From: an uncultured Pseudomonadota bacterium
GTDB lineage: Bacteria; Myxococcota_A; UBA796; CAJQPC01
Length of the DNA: 64,000 nucleotides
NCBI GenBank assembly: GCA_913060515.1
Contig: CAJXRZ010000005.1
Coordinates: forward strand, 62,001-126,000
Direction of reading: 5' to 3'
Position 1 is the stretch's first letter. The number at the start of each line of letters is the position of its first letter. Positions 43,738-52,140 of this stretch are shown one piece after another. The notes under the pieces were generated by a model that did not search any database, was not told the DNA's origin, and saw nothing but the letters and a program-made list of their open reading frames with translations. The position numbers and the translations under genes are program-made.

Positions 43738-45022
43738 GGGCCCTCTCAAGAAGTTCAGAAAATTCAGGGAAGCTGGTGGCCACGTTGGCTGTATCGCGCA
43801 CCAAGATGGGGCCCGCTGCGGCACAGGCTGCAACACAGAAGGCCATGGCGATGCGGTGGTCTCCGAAGGAGTTGACCTCGCCGCCGCTCATCGCGCCGCC
43901 CTGCACGACCAGGCCGTCAGGAAGCTCTTGGACCTGCACACCCAAGGCGGAGAGGCCGGCCGCAGTGGCCGCCAAACGGTCGCTCTCTTTGACCCGCAGC
44001 TCGGCGCAGTCGGTGAAGCGTGTCTCGCCCTGGGCGAAGGCCGCGGCGACGGCCAGCACAGGGACCTCGTCTACCAATCGGGGAATGAGATCTCCTCCGA
44101 TCTCGGTGCCTTGGAGTGCGGCGTGACGTACCCGCAGATCTCCAATCTCCTCTCCCCCGCTCACCCACTTGTCCAGGACCTCGATGTCGGCGCCCATGGC
44201 CCACAGCGCGTGCAGGACCCCGTCCCGGGTTGGGTTCAAGCCTACGCCCTTGAGGACCAGCTCTGAGCCTGGCGTGATCGAAGCGGCGACGAGGAAGAAG
44301 GCGGCCGAAGAGATGTCTCCTGGGACCTGAATGTCCACGGCTTGGAGCCCTTGGCCCCCGGCCAGCTTGAGCCCACCGATTCCGTCCATCTCCAGCTCTG
44401 CGCCCATGGCTTTGAAGAGTCGCTCGCTGTGGTCTCTGGACAGAGAGGGCTCTCGGTAATCCAGCAAACCTTCCGCCCCTAAAGACGCGAGCATCAGCGA
44501 GGTCTTCACCTGGGCCGATGCCACCTTCGAGGTCAGCTTGCCCAAGTGCAGCGGCCCGCCCCGGACGCTCAGTGGGGCAAGTCTTCCCCCATCCCGCCCA
44601 TCAAAACGCGCACCCAGCGTGCTCAAGGGCACTGTGACACGGGCCATTGGACGCTTGCGAAGGTGCACATCCCCAGTCAGCACTGCGTAGAGGTCCTGGC
44701 CAGCAAGCAAACCGGTGAGCAAGCGAATGCTCGTCCCACTGTTGCCGCAGTCCAAGACGTCGTCAGGCTCCTGGAGTTTGCCGCCCCGGCCGGTGACCAG
44801 AATGTCCTGGCCTTGGGCCTCGATCTGCACCCCGAGCTGCGTCATACAGCGCCGCGTTGCTTGAACGTCTAGGGCTCCCAAGAGACCACTCACCCGGGCC
44901 TGGCCATGGGCCACACCGTTGAAGATGAGGGAGCGATGGGAGATCGATTTGTCCCCTGGGACCCTGAGCGTGCCGCGGAGCGCAGCGCCCGGTACAACCT
45001 TGAGTTGCTCTTTGGCGCTCAC
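43730..45022 (-). CDS. aroA: 5-enolpyruvylshikimate-3-phosphate synthase
   Basis: This 430-residue enzyme joins shikimate-3-phosphate and phosphoenolpyruvate in aromatic amino acid synthesis. Family motifs are VPGDKSISHRSLIF (substrate Lys and Ser), LDCGNSGTSIRLLTGLL, RKRPMARV, and ELRVKESDRLAATAAGL near the C-terminus, followed by FGDHRIAMAF. The loop GNSGTSIR differs from the NAGTA form of E. coli and is closer to sequences from Gram-positive bacteria that are often grouped with class II enzymes. Its start overlaps accA by 4 bases. Confidence 0.95.
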   Translation of the reverse strand: MSAKEQLKVVPGAALRGTLRVPGDKSISHRSLIFNGVAHGQARVSGLLGALDVQATRRCMTQLGVQIEAQGQDILVTGRGGKLQEPDDVLDCGNSGTSIRLLTGLLAGQDLYAVLTGDVHLRKRPMARVTVPLSTLGARFDGRDGGRLAPLSVRGGPLHLGKLTSKVASAQVKTSLMLASLGAEGLLDYREPSLSRDHSERLFKAMGAELEMDGIGGLKLAGGQGLQAVDIQVPGDISSAAFFLVAASITPGSELVLKGVGLNPTRDGVLHALWAMGADIEVLDKWVSGGEEIGDLRVRHAALQGTEIGGDLIPRLVDEVPVLAVAAAFAQGETRFTDCAELRVKESDRLAATAAGLSALGVQVQELPDGLVVQGGAMSGGEVNSFGDHRIAMAFCVAACAAAGPILVRDTANVATSFPEFSELLERARA

Positions 45023-45978
45023 GAGGGCTCCAGGTGCCCACCCAACTTGCGAAAGCGCGCGTAGCGGTCGTCTTTGACCTCCTGGGGGCTCATCTTGGAC
45101 AAGGCCTCCAGGTGACGAGCGAGGGCCTCCCCCAAGCTCGCGATGGCCGCCTCGTGGTCCCGATGGGCACCACCGGGTGGCTCAGCGACGATCTCGTCGG
45201 CCACACCAAATCCCAAGCAGTCTTCGGCGGTGACGCGCAGCGCTTCGGCTGCCGTGGGTGCCTCTGCCCGGTCGCGCCAAAGAATGGCGGCGCAGCCCTC
45301 TGGAGAGATGACCGAGTAGACGGCGTTCTCCATCATGAGCACCCGGTTCCCGACTCCGACGGCCAGTGCACCGCCGCTGCCACCCTCTCCGATCACCACA
45401 CAGATGATGGGCACAGTGAGCACGCTCATCTCCATGATGTTGCGCGCAATGGCCTCGGCCTGGCCGCGGGCCTCCGCTTCGATTCCCGGAAAGGCTCCGG
45501 AGGTGTCGATGAAACAGATGATAGGCCGGCCAAAGCGGTTGGCCAGCTGCATGAGGCGCAGCGCCTTCCGGTAGCCCTCAGGCTTTGCCATTCCGAAGTT
45601 GTGACGGAGGTTTTCCTTGGTGTTCCTTCCCTTCTGGTGACCCATCACCATCACCGGGGTCTCCCCAAACCAGGCCTGTCCGCAGACGATGGCTGCATCT
45701 TCATGGCCCGCGCGGTCGCCCTTGAGCTCCCGGAAGCCCGTGAACAGGCCCTTGACGTAGTCCAGGGTGTAGGGCCGGTGGGGGTGACGCGAGAGCTGGG
45801 TGCGTTGCCAGCGAGAGAGATCGGAGAAGATCTGCTCCTGGAGACGCACGGCCTGGACCTGAAGCTGGGAGATGGACGCTGACAAGTCCAGTCCATCGGC
45901 CTCCTGCATGTCTTGCAGGGTCTGGATGCGCTTCTTGAGCTCCACCAAAGGCCGCTCGAACTCCAGAACCATGTCCAT
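45019..45978 (-). CDS. accA: Acetyl-CoA carboxylase carboxyltransferase subunit alpha
   Basis: This 319-residue subunit transfers CO2 from biotin to acetyl-CoA to form malonyl-CoA, the first step of fatty acid synthesis. It has an N-terminal coiled segment, then RPYTLDYVKGLFTGF, GHQKGRNTKENLRHNFG, PIICFIDTSGAFPGIEAEAR and VIGEGGSGGALAVG, all typical of AccA. The other subunits (accB, accC, accD) are not in the window. It is coupled to aroA by ATGA. Both genes lie downstream of a small lipoprotein gene. Confidence 0.95.
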   Translation of the reverse strand: MDMVLEFERPLVELKKRIQTLQDMQEADGLDLSASISQLQVQAVRLQEQIFSDLSRWQRTQLSRHPHRPYTLDYVKGLFTGFRELKGDRAGHEDAAIVCGQAWFGETPVMVMGHQKGRNTKENLRHNFGMAKPEGYRKALRLMQLANRFGRPIICFIDTSGAFPGIEAEARGQAEAIARNIMEMSVLTVPIICVVIGEGGSGGALAVGVGNRVLMMENAVYSVISPEGCAAILWRDRAEAPTAAEALRVTAEDCLGFGVADEIVAEPPGGAHRDHEAAIASLGEALARHLEALSKMSPQEVKDDRYARFRKLGGHLEPS

Positions 45979-46027
45979 TTGGGAACTCCGTCAGGCCTTC
46001 GGGCTTATCCGAGGCCTGCGGTGGGGG

Positions 46028-46414
46028 CTACCCCTGGAGCACGCCGTCGATTTGCACGCTGCCGTCCAGGACCTCGACCTCGACTGGAACACCTGCGGGA
46101 ATGTAGAGGCTTGAATCTATGGAACAGCCCACGGAGACCTCGCAGCCCATCTCCAATGTCAGGGTGCCTCTCTCCACACGAGTCTCCATCACATGCATGC
46201 CGGGCTGGCCCTGAAGGGTTCTCTCGACCCGGACTTTCGAGGCAGAGGAAGTCCAAACGGCCACATCCCCCTGCTCTACAAAGATCTGTACGCGCTGCAC
46301 CGGCTCTTCAATCTGGAAGGCTTCCTGCACACTGGCGTCCTCGCAGGCCACGAAGAGTCCCGCCGAAAGCAGCGCCGCAATGGCTGGGGCGATTGTGATT
46401 CTGGCAATGGACAT
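46028..46414 (-). CDS. Small lipoprotein, partial DUF4097-like beta fold
   Basis: This 128-residue predicted lipoprotein starts MSIARITIAPAIAALLSAG and continues to a lipobox ending FVAC. The mature part (VQRVQIFVEQGDVAVWTSSA; LYIPAGVPVEVEVLDGSVQI) resembles the beta-solenoid of DUF4097 putative adhesins. Only one or two turns are present where the family usually has about 200 residues, and the frame stops right after SVQIDGVLQG. It may be a natural short form or a truncated copy. GGAG precedes the ATG at 46414. It sits between miaA (105-base gap) and accA (49-base gap). Confidence 0.65.
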   Translation of the reverse strand: MSIARITIAPAIAALLSAGLFVACEDASVQEAFQIEEPVQRVQIFVEQGDVAVWTSSASKVRVERTLQGQPGMHVMETRVERGTLTLEMGCEVSVGCSIDSSLYIPAGVPVEVEVLDGSVQIDGVLQG

Positions 46415-46519
46415 GCCGCGTCTCCGTCTGTGCTTTCTATGACACCGGAAGGACGAGGGTCCGTGATCGAGCATTCAGAGCTTTCTGGCGAGCTCTGTCA
46501 TGTGGACCCGGGCCGCAGA

Positions 46520-47404
46520 TCAGCTTGAGACCGCACCAAAGGCTTCTTCAGCCGCACGCATCACCCGATCCATGTCACCACCGTCGATGGCCTCGAAGCC
46601 GCCGATAGAGCGAAACATGGTGCGCTGCTTTCGGGCAAAGCGGCGGGTGTCGCGCTGGGTGAGACGCAGGGCCTCGGCAGGCTCAAGCCCGTTGAGGAGT
46701 TGCTCGCTAAGCCACTTGTATCCCAAGGATTTCATGGGCTTTAAGTCTGGGGTAACCCCCGCGTCCAAGAGCCCCTGAACCTCGTCCATGTAGCCCGCCT
46801 CCATCATGGAGACGACGCGGCCATCGATGCGCTCAGCCAGGTCCGCTCGGTCCAGCATCAGGCGAACGGCCGGGTGTCTGGGGACGCTCAGATCATGCTC
46901 GGCGTGGATGTCGGAGAGACGGCGGCCCGTCATCCTGAAGACCTCCAGGCCACGCAGAATGCGCACCTTGTCGTTGGGATGCAGGCGAAGCGCCAGGACG
47001 GGGTCTTGTTCTTGGAGCAAGGCATGGGGGTCTTCCAGCAGCTCCAGCTCCGCGCGCAGGGCTGGCTCGCTCGGAGGGGCTGGGGCCAAGCCGGTCAAGA
47101 GCGCCCGAATGTAGAAGCCCGTGCCACCAGCAATGACGATGCGGGGGTGCTTGGCGATGAGCGCATCACAGTCCCAGGCAAAGTCAGCGGCGTTGTAGGC
47201 CTCGTGCGGATCACGGATGTCCACGAGATGGTGCGGCCAACGGGCAAGCTCTGCTGGGCTGGGTTTCGCAGTGCCGATGTCCATCCCTCGGTAGACCTGC
47301 ATGGCATCGGCAGAGACGATGATGGCCTCGAAAGCATCGGCGACAGCGGTTGCGGCCGCGGTTTTCCCGGTGGCGGTGGGTCCCCCCAAGACGAGCACGC
47401 TCAT
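46520..47404 (-). CDS. miaA: tRNA dimethylallyltransferase MiaA
   Basis: This 294-residue enzyme adds the dimethylallyl group to A37 of tRNAs reading UNN codons. It begins MSVLVLGGPTATGKTAAATA, the P-loop for dimethylallyl diphosphate. VSADAMQVYRGMDIGTAKP and VIAGGTGFYIRALL are diagnostic. KSLGYKWLSEQLL and RRFARKQRTMFR close the tRNA-binding part. It overlaps mutL by 4 bases, the conserved mutL-miaA pairing. Confidence 0.95.
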   Translation of the reverse strand: MSVLVLGGPTATGKTAAATAVADAFEAIIVSADAMQVYRGMDIGTAKPSPAELARWPHHLVDIRDPHEAYNAADFAWDCDALIAKHPRIVIAGGTGFYIRALLTGLAPAPPSEPALRAELELLEDPHALLQEQDPVLALRLHPNDKVRILRGLEVFRMTGRRLSDIHAEHDLSVPRHPAVRLMLDRADLAERIDGRVVSMMEAGYMDEVQGLLDAGVTPDLKPMKSLGYKWLSEQLLNGLEPAEALRLTQRDTRRFARKQRTMFRSIGGFEAIDGGDMDRVMRAAEEAFGAVSS

Positions 47405-49116
47405 GGAACCCGCCGGCCCAACTCTTCGGCGTCAATGCGCAGGGCCAGCACGGAATAGTCCAGCCGCCGCAGCTCCTTGACCAAGGCCTTGAGTTCAAAG
47501 GGCGAGAGCCCTCTGGGCGTACCTGCCAGGGCCGTCTCTACCAGCAACGCGTCAACTTCCTGGCCGGCCGCTATGCCCCGAAGCAAAGCCTCCAAGTCGC
47601 CACGCGCGACGGCTGGTGGCAGCGCCATTACTGCGAAGCTTCCCTCACCGTAGTCCTCGATGCGCAAGTAGCTTGGCATCTCCGGGAGCCTGGCCAAGAG
47701 CGCGCGAGCGGCAGCCTGGGGCAGATCCACCAAGGTTGGCGTGAGCAAGGGCCGGGGCGTCAGGGCTCCGCTGCGCAGCTTGTCCACCATCAGTGCGCTC
47801 TGAACGGAGGCCAGCGAGAAGATGAGCGCGTCCTCGTTGTCCTCGCAGAGAAAGCGCCCTCCGCTGAGCATGCACATCGCCCGAAGGCCCCGGTGCACTG
47901 GCTGCTCGATTGGAGGAGGCTGTGGTGGAGGTGTTGAAGGGCTTGGAGTTGGAGCGTAGCCCTTCGCGAGAGCCTCCCCTCCCCACTCAGCCTTGGGCTC
48001 AGCGAGGCTCTGCCCCATGAGTCCTGCTGGCGAGGCCAACTCAGGCTCAGGCTCAGGCCTGCCGAAGCCCAGCGCTTCCTGTCCGGCCACGGGAGCCCTC
48101 TTGATGAAGGGCTTGTTGCTCTGGAGCCCCTGCCTGTCCAGGGCAACCCGCAAGCCCTCGCTCACGGCCTCATACAGCTCCTGTCCGAAGCGGAAGCGCA
48201 CCTCGGTCTTGGCCGGGTGGATGTTGACATCCACGTCTTCGACCGGCAGCCGAACTTCCAGCACAACGACCGGATAGCGCCCACGCGGGACCAGGTTTCT
48301 ATAGGCTTGGTTCACGGCTCTGCGAAGCGTCGGGTCACGCACATAGCGGCCGTTCACGTACAGATGCATTGCGCCGCTCGCGCTGGCCTTGTGCACGCCG
48401 ACTGGGCTGAGCAGCCCCTCGACGGTCAAGGTGCCGCTCGTGAAGTTCACCTCGAAGAGCTGGTCGCCGTGGCTCTTCAGCAGATCCTTGGCCCGCTCTG
48501 CCCGGGTCTCAACCCTCGGCGCTTTGAGCACCACCCGTCCCTCGTGCTCCACCTTGAAGCCGACGGACGGACGCACCATCGCCTCCCGCAACACCGCCTC
48601 GATGCAGTGCCCAAGCTCGGTGGGCACCGTGCGCAGGAAGCCCCTGCGCACCGGAATATTGAAGAAGAGGTTTCGCACGGTGATGCGGGTACCCGCCGGC
48701 GCTCCAGTGGGCTCTGGCTTCCTCATGCGGCCGCCTTCGACGACGACCTTGAAGCCCGCCTCAGCTTGAGTTGGACGGGAGATGATCTCGACCCGTGCGA
48801 CGCTGGCGATGGAGGGCAGCGCCTCTCCGCGAAAGCCCAAGGTGTGTACCCGCCCCAGGTCCTCCTCTCCGCGGATCTTGGAGGTCCCGTGACGCTCGAT
48901 GCACATCAGAACGTCGTCGGGGTCCATTCCAGAGCCGTTGTCTTGGATGCGGATCAGCTCCCGTCCGCCGGCACGCAGATCCACATCAACGCGGGTGGCG
49001 CCCGCATCCAGGGCGTTCTCCACCAGCTCCTTGACCACGGAAGACGGGCGCTCCACAACCTCGCCAGCGGCGATCTGGTTGACCAAGTGGTCCTCGAGGA
49101 TGCGGATGCGTCCCAC
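47401..49116 (-). CDS. mutL: DNA mismatch repair protein MutL (no endonuclease motif)
   Basis: This 571-residue protein has the full N-terminal GHKL ATPase: INQIAAGEVV-like VNQIAAGEVVERPSSVVKEL, ENALDAGA, IQDNGSGM, TLGFRGEALPSIASVA and the transducer domain with FNIPVRRGFL and HPAKTEVRF. A Pro/Ala-rich linker runs from about residue 330 to 400. The C-terminal dimerisation domain lacks the DQHAxxExxxxE metal-binding motif of nicking MutL proteins; the aligned stretch reads SLASVQSALMVDKL. It should therefore act as a matchmaker without nicking activity, as in E. coli. The start shares one base with the der stop. Confidence 0.93.
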   Translation of the reverse strand: MGRIRILEDHLVNQIAAGEVVERPSSVVKELVENALDAGATRVDVDLRAGGRELIRIQDNGSGMDPDDVLMCIERHGTSKIRGEEDLGRVHTLGFRGEALPSIASVARVEIISRPTQAEAGFKVVVEGGRMRKPEPTGAPAGTRITVRNLFFNIPVRRGFLRTVPTELGHCIEAVLREAMVRPSVGFKVEHEGRVVLKAPRVETRAERAKDLLKSHGDQLFEVNFTSGTLTVEGLLSPVGVHKASASGAMHLYVNGRYVRDPTLRRAVNQAYRNLVPRGRYPVVVLEVRLPVEDVDVNIHPAKTEVRFRFGQELYEAVSEGLRVALDRQGLQSNKPFIKRAPVAGQEALGFGRPEPEPELASPAGLMGQSLAEPKAEWGGEALAKGYAPTPSPSTPPPQPPPIEQPVHRGLRAMCMLSGGRFLCEDNEDALIFSLASVQSALMVDKLRSGALTPRPLLTPTLVDLPQAAARALLARLPEMPSYLRIEDYGEGSFAVMALPPAVARGDLEALLRGIAAGQEVDALLVETALAGTPRGLSPFELKALVKELRRLDYSVLALRIDAEELGRRVP

Positions 49117-50498
49117 TAGTCTTCTTCGTGCTCCTCACCTGGCCGGCGCTTGCGCTTGATCTGCAGGCGCAGAGGGGTGCCCTCAAATCCGTACTGGTCT
49201 CTCAGACGGTTCTTCAGGTAGCGCTTGTAGCTCTCCTCCACACCGTCAGGGGTGTTGGAGAAGATGACGAAGGTGGGTGGGCGCACCCGAACCTGGGTCA
49301 TGTAGTTCAAACGCACGGGGCGGTTGTGACGCTGGGGCACGGAGTGGTTGGTGACGGCCAGCTCCAAGAAGCGGTTGCACTCCGAGGTGGTCAGGCGCTT
49401 GTTGAACTGCTCGTAGATGCGCTCGACGTTCTCCAGGATGCGATGGCAGCCCTTGCCGGTCAGGGCGGAGATGTAGAGCACGGGGGCCCACTTGGTGTGA
49501 GGCATCATGCGGTCGAACTCGTTCTCGACGACCTTGACGTTGCGGTCTGGGTCCTCGCGAACCTTGTCCCACTTGTTGACCAAGATCACCAGGCAGCGAC
49601 CGCGGTCGATCACCACGCGGGCCAGGCGGGCATCCTGCTCCGTGACGCCCTCTTCGCCGTCGATCATCAACAGTGTGATGTGGCAGCGCTCGACACTTCG
49701 AATGGCCTGGGAGACCGCATAGCCTTCGAAGTCCTTGGAGATCTTGCTCTTTCGACGCACACCAGCGGTGTCGACGAAGCGCCAGGTCTTCTCCCCATCA
49801 CTCCAGACGGAGTCGATGGAATCCATGGTCGTGCCGGGCTGGTCGGCGACGATGTGTCGGTCCTTGCCAATCATGCGGTTGACCAAGGTGGACTTACCGA
49901 TGTTGGGGCGTCCAACCACAGCGATGCGCAGCTCATCGGTCTTGAGCAGGTCATCCTCTTCGGGCTCATCGGGAGCCATGGGCAAGAGCTCAATGACCCG
50001 CTCCATCAGCTCGCCGATGCCGTTTCCGTGCTCGGAGCTGAGAGCGAAGAGCTCGGGCAGACCCAGAGCGTAGAACTCCAGAGCGGCGTTCTCCTGCTCA
50101 AAGCCCTCGACCTTGTTGCAAGCCAGCAGCACTGGGGTGTTCGTGGTCCGCAGCATGCGCGCGACCTCGGCATCCATCGGCGTCAGGCCTGCACGAACAT
50201 CCACCACGAAGATGATGATGTCGGCCTCTTCAATGGCCGCCAAGGCCTGTTCACGCATCGAGCGGAACAGGTCGGTGTCGGTCGTGGGCTCCAGACCGCC
50301 TGTGTCGATGAGAATCATCTCCCGATCAAAGCGGTCTGTCGTGGCGTAGTGCCGGTCACGGGTCACCCCGGGGGTGTCGTGCACGATGGCCGTGCGCTGG
50401 CCCACGAGCCGGTTGAACAGCGTGGACTTGCCCACGTTGGGGCGGCCAACCAGTGCGAGCACTGGGACCTTTGCGACGCTGCGCGTTTCACTGGTCAT
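49116..50498 (-). CDS. der: GTPase Der (EngA), 50S ribosome assembly
   Basis: This 460-residue protein has the unique tandem GTPase plan of Der. The first P-loop is VGRPNVGKSTLFNRL (about residues 17-31) with DTPGVTRD and DTGG. The second is VGRPNIGKSTLVNRM (about 196-210) with DQPGTTMDS and DTAGVRRK, and NKWD follows. The C-terminal KH-like domain (ALTGKGCHRILEN onward) binds rRNA, and the tail is basic. Der is needed for 50S maturation. It overlaps era by 4 bases. Confidence 0.96.
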   Translation of the reverse strand: MTSETRSVAKVPVLALVGRPNVGKSTLFNRLVGQRTAIVHDTPGVTRDRHYATTDRFDREMILIDTGGLEPTTDTDLFRSMREQALAAIEEADIIIFVVDVRAGLTPMDAEVARMLRTTNTPVLLACNKVEGFEQENAALEFYALGLPELFALSSEHGNGIGELMERVIELLPMAPDEPEEDDLLKTDELRIAVVGRPNIGKSTLVNRMIGKDRHIVADQPGTTMDSIDSVWSDGEKTWRFVDTAGVRRKSKISKDFEGYAVSQAIRSVERCHITLLMIDGEEGVTEQDARLARVVIDRGRCLVILVNKWDKVREDPDRNVKVVENEFDRMMPHTKWAPVLYISALTGKGCHRILENVERIYEQFNKRLTTSECNRFLELAVTNHSVPQRHNRPVRLNYMTQVRVRPPTFVIFSNTPDGVEESYKRYLKNRLRDQYGFEGTPLRLQIKRKRRPGEEHEED

Positions 50499-51454
50499 AC
50501 TTTCCTCGTGCTCAGCCCAAGCTCACGCAGAATACGAGGGTTCTCGCTCCACTTTGGCTGGCAGCTGACGTGCAGCTCAAGGTGCACGCTGCACCCCAGG
50601 AGCTTGATGATGTCTTTGCGGGCCATGGTGCCGATGCGCTTGAGCATCTGGCCTCCCTTCCCGATGACGATGCCCTTCTGAGAGGGCCGCTCAACCAAGA
50701 TGCGCGCCATGATGTGCACGCGCGGCTTGGCGCCGTCCCGCTCTTCTTCGTCGAACTGCTCGACCTGCACCGCGATGCTGTAGGGCAACTCTTGGTCCAG
50801 CAGATGGAAGAGCTTCTCGCGGATCAGCTCACTGACGACGAAGCGCTCCGTGCCGTCCAGCATCTGGTCCTTGGGGAAATAGGCTGGGCCTTCGGGCATC
50901 AACCCAGCCAAGCTCTCCATCAGCTCATCCACTCCACTGCCCTTGAGGGCAGAGGTCGGAATCACAGCGTGGAAGTCCGCTTGGTCCTTCCAAGCGTCAA
51001 TCACGGGCAGAGACCAAACAGAGTTGACCAAGTCGACCTTGTTGAGGCCGAGAACAATGGGCACCTTGGCGTTCTTGCAGAGCTCCAACAAGACCTGCTC
51101 GCCGGCCGAGAGAATGTCCTTGCCTCGCTGAGCCTGGGAGACTGCTGGCACCAAGTCCACCATGAGCAGAACGGCGTCCACCTCTTGGAGGGTGGCCTCG
51201 ATCTCACGAACGATGGCCTTGTTCAGGGAGCTGGTGGCCTTGTGGTGGCCGGGTGTGTCCACCAACACCATTTGCAAGGAGTCCGTGTTGTGGATGCCCA
51301 CGACACGGTTGCGTGTGGTCTGTGCCTTTCGGGAGGTGATCGAGACCTTCTCCCCCAAGATCTGATTCAGGAGTGTGCTCTTGCCGGTGTTCGGTCGCCC
51401 GAAGATGCCGACATAGCCGCTGCGATGGTTGGTCTCGCTGCTTGTGGTGCTCAC
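50495..51454 (-). CDS. era: GTPase Era, 30S ribosome assembly
   Basis: This 319-residue GTPase has the P-loop GIFGRPNTGKSTLLNQI (about residues 15-31), QTTRNR (switch I), VDTPGHHK (G3) and GLNKVD (G4). The C-terminal KH domain has QKGIVIGKGGQMLKRIG, which contacts the 3' end of 16S rRNA. It assists 30S maturation near the anti-Shine-Dalgarno region. Overlaps of 4 bases with rnc and der show a coupled rnc-era-der unit. Confidence 0.96.
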   Translation of the reverse strand: MSTTSSETNHRSGYVGIFGRPNTGKSTLLNQILGEKVSITSRKAQTTRNRVVGIHNTDSLQMVLVDTPGHHKATSSLNKAIVREIEATLQEVDAVLLMVDLVPAVSQAQRGKDILSAGEQVLLELCKNAKVPIVLGLNKVDLVNSVWSLPVIDAWKDQADFHAVIPTSALKGSGVDELMESLAGLMPEGPAYFPKDQMLDGTERFVVSELIREKLFHLLDQELPYSIAVQVEQFDEEERDGAKPRVHIMARILVERPSQKGIVIGKGGQMLKRIGTMARKDIIKLLGCSVHLELHVSCQPKWSENPRILRELGLSTRKV

Positions 51455-52140
51455 TTGAGCTCCTCTTCCAGCAGCACCAAGGCTGCCCGAGCGGCCCGTG
51501 ACTGGGCCTCTTTGGTGGAGTGTCCTTCCCCGCGCGCCAACTCACGCTCTCCTAGCGAAACGGAGAACAAGAAGCTGCGTTGGTGGGGTGGACCGCTGGT
51601 CTCTAACAGGGTGTAGGACGGGGTCTGACGCCAGCGCTCGGTTGTGAGCTCCTGCAAGGCGCTCTTTGGGTGTCGGCCATAGCCCACTGGATCGCTGATC
51701 TCGGCGAGCGCCCCTGCGAAATACTCAGCCAAGACCCGGCGGCATTGGTCCATCCCTTGGTCCAAGAAGAGCGCGCCCATAATGGCCTCGAAGGCGTCAG
51801 CGAGCAGTGAGGGCTTGCTGCGACCATCCTTCTCTTCGCCTTTGCCAAGGATCAGCAGCGGGCCGAGCTCAATTTCCTCCGCAAGGGAGGCCAGGAAGCC
51901 CTTGTTCACAAGGCGGGCTCGGATCCTAGACATGTCTCCTTCGGCCGCCTGCCCGAAGCGTAGATACAGGAGTTCGGTGACACAGAGCTGCACCACAGCA
52001 TCGCCCAGGAACTCCAGGCGCTCATTGTGCGCTCGAGCCAGCCCTTCCTCTGCGGCCGAGCGATGGCACAAGGCCTGCTCGAGAAGGGAAAGATCAGCGA
52101 ACTGCACGCCAAGGCGTTGCTGGAGCATCTCAACGCTCAC
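51451..52140 (-). CDS. rnc: Ribonuclease III
   Basis: This 229-residue enzyme cuts double-stranded RNA in rRNA processing. The catalytic signature NERLEFLGDAV lies at residues 39-49. KPSLLADAFEAIMGALFLDQG holds the second acidic set. The C-terminal double-stranded RNA-binding domain starts near residue 155 and ends with KEAQSRAARAALVLLEEEL. The GTG at 52140 is chosen because GGAGG lies 7 bases upstream and because it overlaps the mnmA stop (GTGA); a frame extending to 52233 would lie inside mnmA. Confidence 0.94.
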   Translation of the reverse strand: MSVEMLQQRLGVQFADLSLLEQALCHRSAAEEGLARAHNERLEFLGDAVVQLCVTELLYLRFGQAAEGDMSRIRARLVNKGFLASLAEEIELGPLLILGKGEEKDGRSKPSLLADAFEAIMGALFLDQGMDQCRRVLAEYFAGALAEISDPVGYGRHPKSALQELTTERWRQTPSYTLLETSGPPHQRSFLFSVSLGERELARGEGHSTKEAQSRAARAALVLLEEELK

